NCBI GenBank assembly: GCA_029251085.1
Contig: JAQXDZ010000022.1
Coordinates: 1-64,000, forward strand
Length of the DNA stretch: 64,000 nucleotides
Source: Mariniblastus sp.
GTDB taxonomy: Bacteria > Planctomycetota > Planctomycetia > Pirellulales > Pirellulaceae
Direction: 5' to 3'
In this document: in pieces, positions 34,719 through 44,646 of the stretch
Layout: each line of letters opens with the position of its first letter
How positions within the stretch are numbered: the first letter of the stretch is position 1
Translations under genes and position numbers: made by a program
The notes under the pieces: generated by a model
Told to the model about the DNA's origin: nothing
The model's input: the letters and a program-made list of their open reading frames with translations, nothing else
The model's database searches: none

Positions 34719-37688
34719 TTATACGATTGGCGATTCAGGGCCTTTTAGCCGAGCATTGAGAATTTTAATTGGATGTTGGGCTAATCGACCTGTCCCGTCG
34801 AGAATTTGGTGGCGGCAACTAGTCCCGGGGGCGGCAATAACAGACTCCGACTCTTCTGCTCGGATTTTTGGAAACAATACGAGTTCGCCAATTTTCATCG
34901 AGAGATCGTAGCGCTCCGGGGTGTAGCCAAAGGAGCCTGCCATACCGCAGCATCCTGAGGGTATTAGGCGAACGCGATGACCTGCCGGAAGTTGTAGCAT
35001 CCGAACGGTCGGTTTAAGTGAGGCGAGTGCTTTCTGGTGGCAGTGTCCGTGCAATCGAATGGTTTGTTGTTTGGGCTCGAATTGATTTGAATGAATTTTT
35101 CCTTCATCGATTTGTGTTTCAATGAATTCATCAAACATTAGTACGTGATTGGCTAATTCGTTTGCTGAATCCCGGAGCGATGCGTCCACGAGGGCGGGGT
35201 ACTCGTCTCGAAACGTAAGGATGGCAGACGGTTCGATTCCAATTAGAGGGGTGTCCGGTCCGACAAGATCTCGGAATTGACGAACGTTTTCATTGGCGTG
35301 GTCTTTTGCTATTCGAAGCAGGCCTTGTGATATTGCAGAGCGGCCGCTCTCGCGATGGCGAGGCATGCGTACATCAAACCCGAGTCCTTCCAGAAGTTCC
35401 ACTGCCGCAATGCCAATGTCGGGTTCGAGGTGATTAGTGAATTCATCGCAGAACAGAAAAACCGTTCCGTGGCGAGACAGCTCTGTGTCAGGGCGACGGT
35501 TTGAAAACCAGTGTCGAAAAGTGTGTCTCGGAAGGTGGGGGAGGGATCGCTTTGCTGCGATTCCGAGCCATTTTTTTAAGATGCTCCCCGTTAAGCGGTT
35601 TTTGATCAAATAGTTTAGTGGCCGGCTCAACCCATGCACGCGTTTGAAATTTCCTGAAAAGTTCGCGATGCGTTGGGCAAGTTTGGGAACACCGTGGGTG
35701 TCGTAATAGGCTTGCAGGAATTCAGATTTTAGCTTGCTTACATCGACGTTGGAGGGGCATTCTCGCTTACAGCCCTTGCAGGAAAGGCATAGTTCCATGA
35801 CCTTTTTTAGATCATCGTTGGCCAGTGGTGCTGCTGGGTTTTCTGGGTTGGTAAGCGTCTCTCGAAGAATGTTGGCTCGAGCGCGTGTAGAGTCAAGTTC
35901 ATTTCGGGTCGCCATATAACTGGGGCACATGGTCCCACCAGTCAATTCTGTTTTTCGACAATCACCAGAGCCGCTGCATAATTCTGCGGCGGCCAGAATT
36001 CCTTGTTCTGGCTCAAAATTGTAGACGGTGCTTACATCCGTAGTTTTTTGGTTGGGGCGGTATCTAAGGTGAGTATTCATTGAGGGGGAGCCGATGATTT
36101 TCCCCGGATTGAAAAGGTTGTTGGGGTCCCACAGATTTTTTATTTGTTTGACGACATCAAAGTTCTTGGTGCCAATCATGAATTCTAGAAATTCACCTCG
36201 CAGCCGACCGTCGCCATGTTCTCCGCTTAAAGAGCCACGATAGGATTTGACGAGTCGGGCAACATCCTGAGCAATGGCACGGAAAATTTGCTGATCAATT
36301 TCTGATTTTAGATTTAGGATTGGCCGTAAGTGGAGTTCGCCCGATCCGGCATGCGCATAATGCACGCAATCTAAATCGTATTTATCACGAAGTATGTGAT
36401 CTAAATCTCGGATAAACTGGGGGAGATCAGGCAGGGCTACTGCGGTGTCCTCAATCACTGCGACAGGTTTTGCATCTCCGGGCGTATTAGATAGAACTCC
36501 CAAGCCCGATTTGCGCAACTCCCAGACTTGGTTCGTCTCTTCCCCTAACAATGTTGGGTAAGCTGTGCCCAAACTGGATTTCAATAATTCCGCTTCGAGG
36601 TGGTCTAATTTTAGTTGAACCTCCGGTGCTGTATCTGCTCGTAGCTCTGTGATTAAAATTGCTTTCGGTGACCCAACAATAAAGGACATGTTTTCTATTT
36701 GTTGGAGATTGCGTGAAGCACCGGCAAGAATGTGGTGGTCGATTAACTCGACAGCATATGGGTTATGTTTTACCGCAATTTGTGTCGCTTCCAGTGCGTC
36801 CTGCACCGAAGAGAAGTGCGCGCACTGAAGGCCGACCGAGGAGGGCGGGATGGGAATGCAGTTAAGTTTGAGCTCAGTTGCAAAAAAAAGCGTTCCCTCG
36901 GAACCGGCAAGAAGGTTGCAGAAATTAAAGGGTCGATTGCTCGTGGGATCCAGTGCATTGGCATCCAGGAGAAGGTCGATGGCGTAACCTGTGTTGCGGC
37001 GTTTGATTTCCGGTTTGGGGAATTGTTTTTGGATCTCTGCTTTGACCTCGGGTGTGCTGAGTAAATCACGGACGCCGCGATAAATTTTGGTTTCTAAAAG
37101 TTCCGGGTCTGATTCGCATTTTTGTTCGAATTGTTGAGTGGTTAACTTTTTGAATGAAGTGGAGGTGCCGTCGGAAAGAAAGCCAGTGACCTCGAGAGTA
37201 TGATCGCGGGTGCTACCAAACCTTAGAGAGTTCGAGCCGCAAGAGTTGTTGCCCAGCATGCCGCCGACCATTGCTCGGTTCGACGTCGAGGTTTCCGGGC
37301 CGAACATTAAGCCGAACGGTTTTAGTGCTAAATTTAATTCATCCCGAATTACCCCGGGTTGTACGCGTACCCATTGTTGCGACGCATTGATTTCTAGAAT
37401 TCGGGTGAAATGTTGGGAAATGTCTACGATTATTCCATTGCCAACCACTTGGCCGGCTAGTGATGTGCCAGCGGCGCGAGGTATCAGGCTCAGTTGGTGT
37501 TCGCTAGCGAACTTTATTAGCCTTTGGATATCTTCATCCGAGCGTGGGATCGCTACAGCGAGAGGTCGTTCACGGTAAACGGACGCATCGGTCGAATAGG
37601 CGTTTCTCACCAACCTGGAAACGTGCATTTCCCCGTCTAGGCGAGAGCCAAATCGTTCAAGTTGACGTTGCAGGTCGGGTGCGATCAT
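34719..37688 (-). CDS. FAD-binding and Fe-S D-2-hydroxyacid dehydrogenase (YdiJ/Dld-like)
   Basis: A 989-residue fusion. Residues about 40-220 are an FAD-binding PCMH domain (PRAAGTSLAGQVVGNG), then the FAD oxidase C domain to about 550, then a ferredoxin-type domain (C-L-S-C-K-G-C-K-R-E-C-P, near 655) and a C-terminal CCG/heterodisulfide reductase-like domain (PSGCCGMAGSFGY). This is the architecture of membrane-associated D-2-hydroxyglutarate or D-lactate dehydrogenases such as YdiJ, which pass electrons to the respiratory chain. The chain is near full length for the family. It is divergent from the PSCyt1 gene. Confidence 0.88.
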   Translation of the reverse strand: MIAPDLQRQLERFGSRLDGEMHVSRLVRNAYSTDASVYRERPLAVAIPRSDEDIQRLIKFASEHQLSLIPRAAGTSLAGQVVGNGIIVDISQHFTRILEINASQQWVRVQPGVIRDELNLALKPFGLMFGPETSTSNRAMVGGMLGNNSCGSNSLRFGSTRDHTLEVTGFLSDGTSTSFKKLTTQQFEQKCESDPELLETKIYRGVRDLLSTPEVKAEIQKQFPKPEIKRRNTGYAIDLLLDANALDPTSNRPFNFCNLLAGSEGTLFFATELKLNCIPIPPSSVGLQCAHFSSVQDALEATQIAVKHNPYAVELIDHHILAGASRNLQQIENMSFIVGSPKAILITELRADTAPEVQLKLDHLEAELLKSSLGTAYPTLLGEETNQVWELRKSGLGVLSNTPGDAKPVAVIEDTAVALPDLPQFIRDLDHILRDKYDLDCVHYAHAGSGELHLRPILNLKSEIDQQIFRAIAQDVARLVKSYRGSLSGEHGDGRLRGEFLEFMIGTKNFDVVKQIKNLWDPNNLFNPGKIIGSPSMNTHLRYRPNQKTTDVSTVYNFEPEQGILAAAELCSGSGDCRKTELTGGTMCPSYMATRNELDSTRARANILRETLTNPENPAAPLANDDLKKVMELCLSCKGCKRECPSNVDVSKLKSEFLQAYYDTHGVPKLAQRIANFSGNFKRVHGLSRPLNYLIKNRLTGSILKKWLGIAAKRSLPHLPRHTFRHWFSNRRPDTELSRHGTVFLFCDEFTNHLEPDIGIAAVELLEGLGFDVRMPRHRESGRSAISQGLLRIAKDHANENVRQFRDLVGPDTPLIGIEPSAILTFRDEYPALVDASLRDSANELANHVLMFDEFIETQIDEGKIHSNQFEPKQQTIRLHGHCHQKALASLKPTVRMLQLPAGHRVRLIPSGCCGMAGSFGYTPERYDLSMKIGELVLFPKIRAEESESVIAAPGTSCRHQILDGTGRLAQHPIKILNARLKGPESPIV

Positions 37689-37772
37689 AAACGCATTAAG
37701 TTCGTAGAAAAATGGATAAGATTGAAACTACATGAATTCGGAGGGATTTGAATTGTTTTTGCCGGTTCCTTC

Positions 37773-37801
37773 AAACAAACATATTGTTTTGACGTTTGTT
37801 T
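37773..37801. promoter_or_regulatory. Inverted repeat in the divergent promoter of the dehydrogenase and PSCyt1 genes
   Basis: AAACAAAC (37773-37780) and GTTTGTTT (37794-37801) form an 8-bp perfect inverted repeat with a 13-base spacer, in the middle of the 240 bp gap. The symmetric placement between divergent genes fits a regulator site, but AT-rich sequence makes chance more likely than for the other repeats. Confidence 0.3.
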
Positions 37802-37929
37802 TTAATGATACCGTATGGGAATTGTGGTGAATCGATTTTGACGAAATTAAAGCTGGACTTTAAACTAATGGGGTCGCCGAGTGTCCCCCGAACTATTGAA
37901 TTTGTAGCAACCCACTTATTTGATCGCCA

Positions 37930-40900
37930 ATGTCAAACATAATTTACTGTCCACCGTTCTTCGCCGTACTTGCTGTCGTGGTAAGTTCTGCATCTTGTCT
38001 AACGGCACAGGAAACGGATAAGGATAAATCGGCGGCGTTTACATCAGCGCAAATTGAATTTTTTGAAAACAAAGTTCGGCCGCTTTTGATCGACAAGTGT
38101 TTTAGCTGTCATGGTCCCGAATCTAAGCCTCTCGAGGGTGGTCTTAATTTATCTTCACGTAAGGGTGTGTTGTTTGGCGGAGACTCAGGGCCAGCATTGG
38201 TCGCGGGTGCTCCAGAGGAGAGTTTGCTAATAGATGTCATTAACTATGGCGACGTTTATGAGATGCCCCCGGATACCAAAATGTCTGCGGAAGAAATTGG
38301 CGTTCTGACCAAATGGGTGAAAGATGGTGCGGCTTGGCCTGAGACAGGTGAAGCTCAGGAGTTGCAGCGGGAGTCCTTTGATCTTGAGGCTCGAAAAGCT
38401 TCTCATTGGGTTTGGAAGCCGATCAAAAAGCCCCGGGTGCCAGCGGTTGAAAATGCTGAGTGGCCGGCGGGTCCCGTCGACAATTTCGTATTAAAAAAGT
38501 TGGAGTTGGCTGGTTTGACCCCCGCGGTTGACGCCGAGCGAAGAGCTTTAATCCGCAGAGTCTATTTTGATCTGATTGGATTACCACCTACGCCCGAGAA
38601 GGTTGAGTCTTTTGTCAGTGATGAAACTCCCGACGCGTTTGAGAAAGTCGTTGACGAGTTGCTGGAGTCTGACCGGTTTGGAGAGCGATGGGCGCGGCAC
38701 TGGATGGATTTGACTCGATATGCGGAATCGGGCGGGCATGAATTTGACTACGAAATCCGAAATGCTTTTCGTTACCGGGATTACCTGATTCGAGCGTTCA
38801 ATGAAGACGTGTCTTACAAACAACTTTTGCAGGAGCATATCGCCGGTGACCTTCTGGCTCGCCCGAGACGGCATGCCACGGAAGATTACAACGAGTCAAT
38901 ATTAGGAACTGGATTTTGGTTCTTAGGAGAGGCCAAACACTCTCCGGTTGATGCGAAAGCAGAGGAAGCAAGAACCATTGATAACCAGATCGACGTTATG
39001 TCGAAAACGTTTCTAGGGATGACGGTAGCCTGCGCGCGTTGTCACGATCATAAATTCGATGCAATTTCGACGGAGGACTATTACGCGTTGTCTGGGTTTT
39101 TGCAAAGCTCGCGCCGTCAGTCGGCCATGCTAGATCCTGGACGTAAGATTGAGTCTCGGTTTAAGGATGCCTCAAATTTGGTTGACCAAGGCAATGCGTT
39201 GTCGTTACAGATTCTCGATGGGTTTTTGAATTCTGATAGTGCGACAATTAAAAAGTACCTTGTTGCATCTCTGGAAATTTTGAGATCAGATCCCGAATGG
39301 AACCAGCCCGCTCCCCAGATAATTGAGGGCGAGAGTTTAAAGCAAATCAGTGTTGCGGCTGGAGAGGTGAGTCACCAGGCCATCGCAAAGCAAAAGGATC
39401 TAACCTGGAGTGGTAATAAGCATCTTTTTTGGAAAGGTGGCGAGGTTGGAAGCGAATTGGTGCTGGAGTTCTCGCATGACGGCCCAGCCGCCAATGTGTT
39501 GTTGAGTGGTGATTTTACTCAGGCAATCGATTATGGAATTGCCAAGGTGGTGCTGAATGGCTCGGTTGTTTTAGAGCGGCTCGATCTCTTTGCATCCAAG
39601 CTTGGAAAAAAGCGAGTTAGTTTTGGAAAAGTCCCATTGCTTGCGGGGGCCAATCGACTGGCGTTCGTACTGTTAGATTCCAACCCAGCAGCCAAGCCCG
39701 GGCAAATGATAGGCCTCGATTTTATTGAGCTGCAGGGAGCTCCTGAGGTTGAAGCCAACTCGTTATTGACGGTGACGGAAACGGCTAAACAAGCTCAATT
39801 AGATTCCGAATTGCTGCAGAGACTGGTCGATGCGATTAAGGACCCTTCGGCGGCGTCAAATTCCAATCCATTTAATCTACTTCAGCTTGTTTCCAAAAAG
39901 AACGTACAGGTCAACGAGGGGTTTTCTGGGGAATTGAATCGTCAGGCTGAGGCGCGGTTGGGGGGAATTAAAAAGTGGGACGATGACACGACCGTTTTTG
40001 CAGATTTTTCGAAAGGGTTACCGGAGGATTGGTACCGGACCGGGTTTGCTTTTGATGTGGTTGGACAGGCGCCCGTCTTTTCCGCGGTGGGGTCGTTGTT
40101 GGATGGGCGTACCTCCGTCAACAGTGGACGCTATGGGGCAAAGTTCTGTGGGGTGATTCGCTCTCCAACGTTTGAACTAAAGCAGTCCCATATTCATTAT
40201 CTCTGTCGGGGGCGGAATGCGACCATCAGGTTGGTGATCGATGGTTATACCATGGATGAATTTAATGCTTTACTGTTTCAGGGCTGTAAATTTAATATTC
40301 GCGATTCGGCAGAATTTCATTGGGAAACACAGTCTGGCGATATAAGGAATCAACTCGGTCGCCGGGCTCACATTGAAATTATTGATCATGGCCATGGGTT
40401 CGTTGAGTTGGAACAGATTCGTTTCTCGAATGGAGCTAGGCCTGTTGACCCGGTCTCAGAAGTGTTTGCCGACCAAACCTTTGACTCTCTTGCAGGGTTT
40501 GTTGAGGGATGGGTAAACGGTGTGGTCGCCAAAGGGGTGGATTCCTCAGTGACAAATACGTCAACTTTGATCGACTATTTAATAGAGCGGGATTTGGTTG
40601 GTCTGTTTCTGCCGTCATCAAAATCCAGTTCAGTCCATCGCGCTGGTAAATATGATAATTATGTTTCGGTGGAGTCACCGATCCGCAAGTCTTCAGAGCA
40701 TGTGTTGGTCGATCAAGTAAGCCAGTTGAAGGCTATTCGTGAGAGGTTAAAAGAAATTGATCGGGACGTTCCAGAACCGGTGTTTGCAATGGCTTTGACC
40801 GATGGTACTGGTGAAGACGAAAAAGTATTCATCCGCGGCAACCATAAAAATCTTGGCGCAGTAGCGCCACGACATTTTTTGTCAGCAATTTCAGACCGGG

Positions 40901-41802
40901 CTTTGAACCCCCAAGACGGAAGCGGTCGTTTACAGTTGGCCCAGAAGATGACCGCGCCGAACAATCCTCTGACGACGCGTGTGGCAGTCAACCGAATTTG
41001 GCATCATCTATTTGGTCGGGGGATTGTGGGTTCTGTCGATAACTTTGGCGTGCTTGGCGAATTACCAACCCATCCAGAGTTGTTGGATTACTTAGCCAAG
41101 GAATTCGCGTCTGACGGTCAATCGATTAAGCGATTGATTAAACGTTTGGTGCTCACAAGGACCTATCGCATGGCAAGCAAATCGTCAAGTGAAGGAGAGT
41201 CGGCGGATCCGGGGAACCTGTTGTTGCATCACGCGAGAATTCGTCGGTTGCAGGGGGAGGCGATTCGGGATTCAATGTTGTCGGTAGCGGGGAATCTCGA
41301 TCTAAAAATGTACGGGCCTCCGGTTCCAGTTCATCTAACATCGTTTATGTCGGGACGCGGTCGACCCAGAGCGAGTGGCCCTGTCGATGGTGCCGGGCGA
41401 CGAAGCGTTTATATTTCAGTAAGGCGGAATTTTCTTTCGCCAATGATGCTCGCCTTTGACACGCCAATTCCTTTTAATGCGATTGGTGCACGCAATAAAT
41501 CCAACGTGCCTGCTCAGGCATTAATTTTGTTGAATGATCCGTTTGTAATTGGGCAGGCAAAAATTTGGGCTGGAAGACTGATCAAACAGGGTAAAAGCCG
41601 GCAGCAGCGAATTAATGATGTGTATCTGACGGCGATTGGTCGCCCGCCGACTACCATAGAAAGTCAGAACGCAAGTGATTTCATTGATTTACAGGCGAAG
41701 TCACTCGGTGTTGCCGCAGATGGTATTGATAACAATCTGGAAGTGTGGCGGGACTTTTGTCACGTCGTTATTAACCTGAAAGAGTTTATTTACATTCGTT
41801 GA
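37930..41802 (+). CDS. Planctomycete PSCyt1/DUF1549/DUF1553 secreted protein
   Basis: A 1290-residue exported protein with a signal peptide (about 1-26). It starts with the planctomycete cytochrome-like PSCyt1 domain (C-F-S-C-H-G near 57-62, and EMPPDTKMS with the distal Met), continues with DUF1549 (residues about 170-390, including ERWARHWMDLTRYAESGGHEFDYE and the second C-A-R-C-H-D-H near 368), and ends with DUF1553 (about 1010-1270, including RVAVNRIWHHLFGRGIV and NVPAQALILLNDPFV). A middle region of about 600 residues has two beta-rich blocks resembling carbohydrate-binding modules. These proteins usually pair with DUF1501 and are abundant in planctomycetes; their enzymatic role is unproven. 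It is longer than the usual 900-1100 residues. The DUF1501 gene follows 119 bp downstream. Confidence 0.9.
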   Translation: MSNIIYCPPFFAVLAVVVSSASCLTAQETDKDKSAAFTSAQIEFFENKVRPLLIDKCFSCHGPESKPLEGGLNLSSRKGVLFGGDSGPALVAGAPEESLLIDVINYGDVYEMPPDTKMSAEEIGVLTKWVKDGAAWPETGEAQELQRESFDLEARKASHWVWKPIKKPRVPAVENAEWPAGPVDNFVLKKLELAGLTPAVDAERRALIRRVYFDLIGLPPTPEKVESFVSDETPDAFEKVVDELLESDRFGERWARHWMDLTRYAESGGHEFDYEIRNAFRYRDYLIRAFNEDVSYKQLLQEHIAGDLLARPRRHATEDYNESILGTGFWFLGEAKHSPVDAKAEEARTIDNQIDVMSKTFLGMTVACARCHDHKFDAISTEDYYALSGFLQSSRRQSAMLDPGRKIESRFKDASNLVDQGNALSLQILDGFLNSDSATIKKYLVASLEILRSDPEWNQPAPQIIEGESLKQISVAAGEVSHQAIAKQKDLTWSGNKHLFWKGGEVGSELVLEFSHDGPAANVLLSGDFTQAIDYGIAKVVLNGSVVLERLDLFASKLGKKRVSFGKVPLLAGANRLAFVLLDSNPAAKPGQMIGLDFIELQGAPEVEANSLLTVTETAKQAQLDSELLQRLVDAIKDPSAASNSNPFNLLQLVSKKNVQVNEGFSGELNRQAEARLGGIKKWDDDTTVFADFSKGLPEDWYRTGFAFDVVGQAPVFSAVGSLLDGRTSVNSGRYGAKFCGVIRSPTFELKQSHIHYLCRGRNATIRLVIDGYTMDEFNALLFQGCKFNIRDSAEFHWETQSGDIRNQLGRRAHIEIIDHGHGFVELEQIRFSNGARPVDPVSEVFADQTFDSLAGFVEGWVNGVVAKGVDSSVTNTSTLIDYLIERDLVGLFLPSSKSSSVHRAGKYDNYVSVESPIRKSSEHVLVDQVSQLKAIRERLKEIDRDVPEPVFAMALTDGTGEDEKVFIRGNHKNLGAVAPRHFLSAISDRALNPQDGSGRLQLAQKMTAPNNPLTTRVAVNRIWHHLFGRGIVGSVDNFGVLGELPTHPELLDYLAKEFASDGQSIKRLIKRLVLTRTYRMASKSSSEGESADPGNLLLHHARIRRLQGEAIRDSMLSVAGNLDLKMYGPPVPVHLTSFMSGRGRPRASGPVDGAGRRSVYISVRRNFLSPMMLAFDTPIPFNAIGARNKSNVPAQALILLNDPFVIGQAKIWAGRLIKQGKSRQQRINDVYLTAIGRPPTTIESQNASDFIDLQAKSLGVAADGIDNNLEVWRDFCHVVINLKEFIYIR

Positions 41803-41921
41803 AATGCCCAAAGGTGTTGAGGGCTATTGTTTTCTACAGCAGTGTGGGGGATGGCAATGATTTAGTCTTTTTTTAACGAGATTTTAGATCGTCTAGCGAT
41901 AAGAATTGAAATGGTGCACCT

Positions 41922-43358
41922 GTGAAGAAAAAAAAATCTCATTGTGGAGTTTACCGTCCAAAAGGGCTGACACGACGGGAGATGTTGCAGCAATCTGCTT
42001 GTGGTTTTGGAGCGGTAGCGCTGTCTGCCCTGCTCGCAGAGGGTAAGTTCTCCGGACTATTGGCGGATGAAACGAACGCGCAAGGCTTGCATCATCCGGC
42101 AAAGGTAAAGCGAGTCGTTTATCTTTACATGGATGGCGGGCCGTCGCAGGTCGATACATTCGATCCCAAGCCGAGGCTTGAGAAGGAAAATGGAAAGCCA
42201 TTCTCGATGAAAATTGAGCCCACTCAATTTAATAATATTGGCAAAACGTTGATGAGCCCCTGGAAGTTTAAGAACTATGGGGAATCGGGAACTCCGGTAA
42301 GTGAACTTTTCCCGCATGTCGCAAAACATGTTGATGATCTGGCCGTGATTCGTTCGATGACGAGTGATTTTTCGGAGCATACCAATGCAAATTATTTCCT
42401 CCATACAGGAAGCGGTTTTCAAGGTCGGCCCAGTATGGGAGCGTGGTTGGGTTACGGACTGGGGAGTGAGTGCAAAGATTTGCCGGGGTTCATCGTTCTT
42501 AATGGTGGCTTAACCCCACCGGGTGGACTTGACTGCTTTAACAGTGGTTTCCTTCCAGCATCGTATCAAGGGTCAGTCTTTAACGCGGGTGAATCTCCAA
42601 TCGCAAACATTCGCCCCTCTGAACGGATGCCTTCACTCCAGCGAAATAAGCTGGATTTATTAAATCGCCTGGATTCGGACACCCTGAAACGGATGGGTAC
42701 AGACGACCAGCTTGAATCAGCGATTGCGAATTATGAACTGGCTTTCAAAATGCAGTCCGTCGTTCCCGATTTGGCCAGTTTGGCCGGTGAGACCGAGTCG
42801 ACGAAAGAGGCCTATGGATTAAACTCTAAAAATCCGAAGACATCGATTTACGGTCGCCAGTGCCTGTTGGCGAGAAGACTGCTCGAACGGGGGGTGCGGT
42901 TTATTGAGCTGACTTGCCCGAATGTGGGGCATGATCGGTGGGATCAGCATAATAACCTGAAAAAAGGGCATGAGGACAATGCCATGGCGGTGGATCAACC
43001 GATAGGAGCACTATTGAACGATCTAAAGCAGCGAGGTTTATTTGAAGATACCTTGGTGGTCTGGTCGGGAGAATTCGGAAGGACCCCGTTTGCTCAGGGA
43101 GCCAATGGTCGTGATCACAATCCATTTGGTTTCAGTTTGTGGATGGCGGGTGGTGGCGTTCGAGGCGGGACCATCGTGGGGGCGACTGACGAATTCGGCT
43201 ACAAAGCGATTCAGGATAAGCAGCAAATTCATGACCTGCATGCGACGATGTTGCATCTGTTGGGTGTGGATCACAAGAAATTGACTTATCGCTGGTCCGG
43301 TCGGGACATGAGATTAACCGACGTACATGGAAAATTAATTTCGGGTGCACTGGCTTAG
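41922..43358 (+). CDS. DUF1501 family exported protein
   Basis: A 478-residue protein beginning at a GTG. An Arg-Arg Tat-like signal (LTRREMLQQSACGFGAVA, RR at 18-19) precedes the DUF1501 domain, an alkaline phosphatase/sulfatase-superfamily fold: YLYMDGGPSQVDTFDPKP, TSDFSEHTNANYFLHTGSG and GEFGRTPFAQGANGRDH. It is the standard partner of PSCyt1/DUF1549/DUF1553 proteins, thought to act on complex polysaccharides; no activity is established. An ATG at 41911 runs straight into a stop, so the GTG is the likely start. Confidence 0.87.
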   Translation: MKKKKSHCGVYRPKGLTRREMLQQSACGFGAVALSALLAEGKFSGLLADETNAQGLHHPAKVKRVVYLYMDGGPSQVDTFDPKPRLEKENGKPFSMKIEPTQFNNIGKTLMSPWKFKNYGESGTPVSELFPHVAKHVDDLAVIRSMTSDFSEHTNANYFLHTGSGFQGRPSMGAWLGYGLGSECKDLPGFIVLNGGLTPPGGLDCFNSGFLPASYQGSVFNAGESPIANIRPSERMPSLQRNKLDLLNRLDSDTLKRMGTDDQLESAIANYELAFKMQSVVPDLASLAGETESTKEAYGLNSKNPKTSIYGRQCLLARRLLERGVRFIELTCPNVGHDRWDQHNNLKKGHEDNAMAVDQPIGALLNDLKQRGLFEDTLVVWSGEFGRTPFAQGANGRDHNPFGFSLWMAGGGVRGGTIVGATDEFGYKAIQDKQQIHDLHATMLHLLGVDHKKLTYRWSGRDMRLTDVHGKLISGALA

Positions 43359-43412
43359 GGAAAGTCACAATTACCGAATCGAAGACTGACTAAAGAAAAC
43401 TGTTGACTACTT

Positions 43413-44588
43413 ATGTCTCGAATTTATCTTGATAATGCTGCCACCAGTTGGCCCAAACCAGACGGCGTTTATGCAGCAATCGATCACGCTCAACGCGTTT
43501 TGGGAGCACCGGCGGGGCGAGGAGCATACTATGAGGCGAATGACGCGAGTAGGATCGTCGAGCACGCCAGAACTGCAGCTGCGAACCTAGTCAACGCTCC
43601 GAAGAGCCGGAATGTTGCGTTTACTTTTAACGGAACTGATTCTCTGTCGACGGCAATTTTGGGTTTGCTAAAGAAGGGCGACCATGTTGTTACAACGGTT
43701 GTCGAGCACAATTCGGTTTTACGGCCGCTGAACCATCTTGAAGCCGGTGGGTTGATTAAAGTGACGTGCGTTGGCTGTGATGACGAGGGTTTTGTAAATG
43801 CCGATGCTCTCATATCTGCGATTAAGCCTGAGACAAGGTTGTTGGCGGTCAATCATGTGAGTAACGTCACCGGCTCTATTCAGCCGGTTGAAACATTGAA
43901 AGAACGTTTGGCACAGTTAGAGAATCAGAGGCTCGTTTATCTGCTCGACGCAGCGCAATCGCTCGGGCACATACCGGTCGACATCCAAACGCTGGGTTGC
44001 GATATCCTCGCGTCCTCCGGACATAAAGGACTTCTTGGGCCGCTCGGAACAGGGCTGATTTATTTATCAGATCGTGTGGTAAATTCGGTCAATCCATTAC
44101 GTTTTGGCGGAACGGGAACGGAAGGCAGTATCGAGTTTCAACCTGAGCAAATGCCAGATCGGTTCGAGTCGGGAAATTTAAATGTTCCTGGAATTGCGGG
44201 GGTGCATGCAGGTATTCGATTTTTGGAATCGACCGAAGGACTTGAACTTCGAGCCCGCCGCCATGTCAACGCAACGCGTCTTCTGCAGGGGTTGTTGAAA
44301 ATTCCCGGAGTGGAGATACATGGTGCCAAGGAAATGGATCATCGTATCGGCGTCTTTAGTTTTAATATTAATGGTTGGGATTGCCATGAAGTCGCGTCGA
44401 TCCTCGATGCTAACTGGGCGATCCAGGCCAGAGCAGGGCAGCATTGCGCACCACTGATTCATCGCGCTTTGGGAACTGAGCCAGAGCATGGTACGGTACG
44501 GTTAAGTGTTGGATTGTTTACCACACTTGCCCAGACAGAGATGGTGTTGGAATCAATCGCGAAACTTGCCGACCGAGGTGCGGGCTAA
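43413..44588 (+). CDS. Class V aminotransferase of the cysteine desulfurase / selenocysteine lyase type
   Basis: A 391-residue PLP enzyme with the SufS/CsdA-like fold. It has YLDNAATSWPKPDGVY, the PLP Lys205 (SSGHKGLLGP) and the persulfide Cys near 347 (R-A-G-Q-H-C-A-P). It releases sulfur from cysteine to give a persulfide for Fe-S, thiolated tRNA or other uses; some members of this family act on selenocysteine or associate with selenium genes. No Fe-S scaffold genes are near. It follows DUF1501 by 54 bp and converges with the RlmM-like gene. Confidence 0.85.
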   Translation: MSRIYLDNAATSWPKPDGVYAAIDHAQRVLGAPAGRGAYYEANDASRIVEHARTAAANLVNAPKSRNVAFTFNGTDSLSTAILGLLKKGDHVVTTVVEHNSVLRPLNHLEAGGLIKVTCVGCDDEGFVNADALISAIKPETRLLAVNHVSNVTGSIQPVETLKERLAQLENQRLVYLLDAAQSLGHIPVDIQTLGCDILASSGHKGLLGPLGTGLIYLSDRVVNSVNPLRFGGTGTEGSIEFQPEQMPDRFESGNLNVPGIAGVHAGIRFLESTEGLELRARRHVNATRLLQGLLKIPGVEIHGAKEMDHRIGVFSFNINGWDCHEVASILDANWAIQARAGQHCAPLIHRALGTEPEHGTVRLSVGLFTTLAQTEMVLESIAKLADRGAG

Positions 44589-44646
44589 ATTGATTCTGGT
44601 GTCGGGGACAAACATCCCGTCCCAGCCAAGGGTTTAGTTACGCCGC

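Noticed and set aside
44605..44623. GGGAC-9-GTCCC hairpin between the class V aminotransferase and the RlmM-like gene
   Set aside because: Short stem without a T run; not strong enough to call a terminator.
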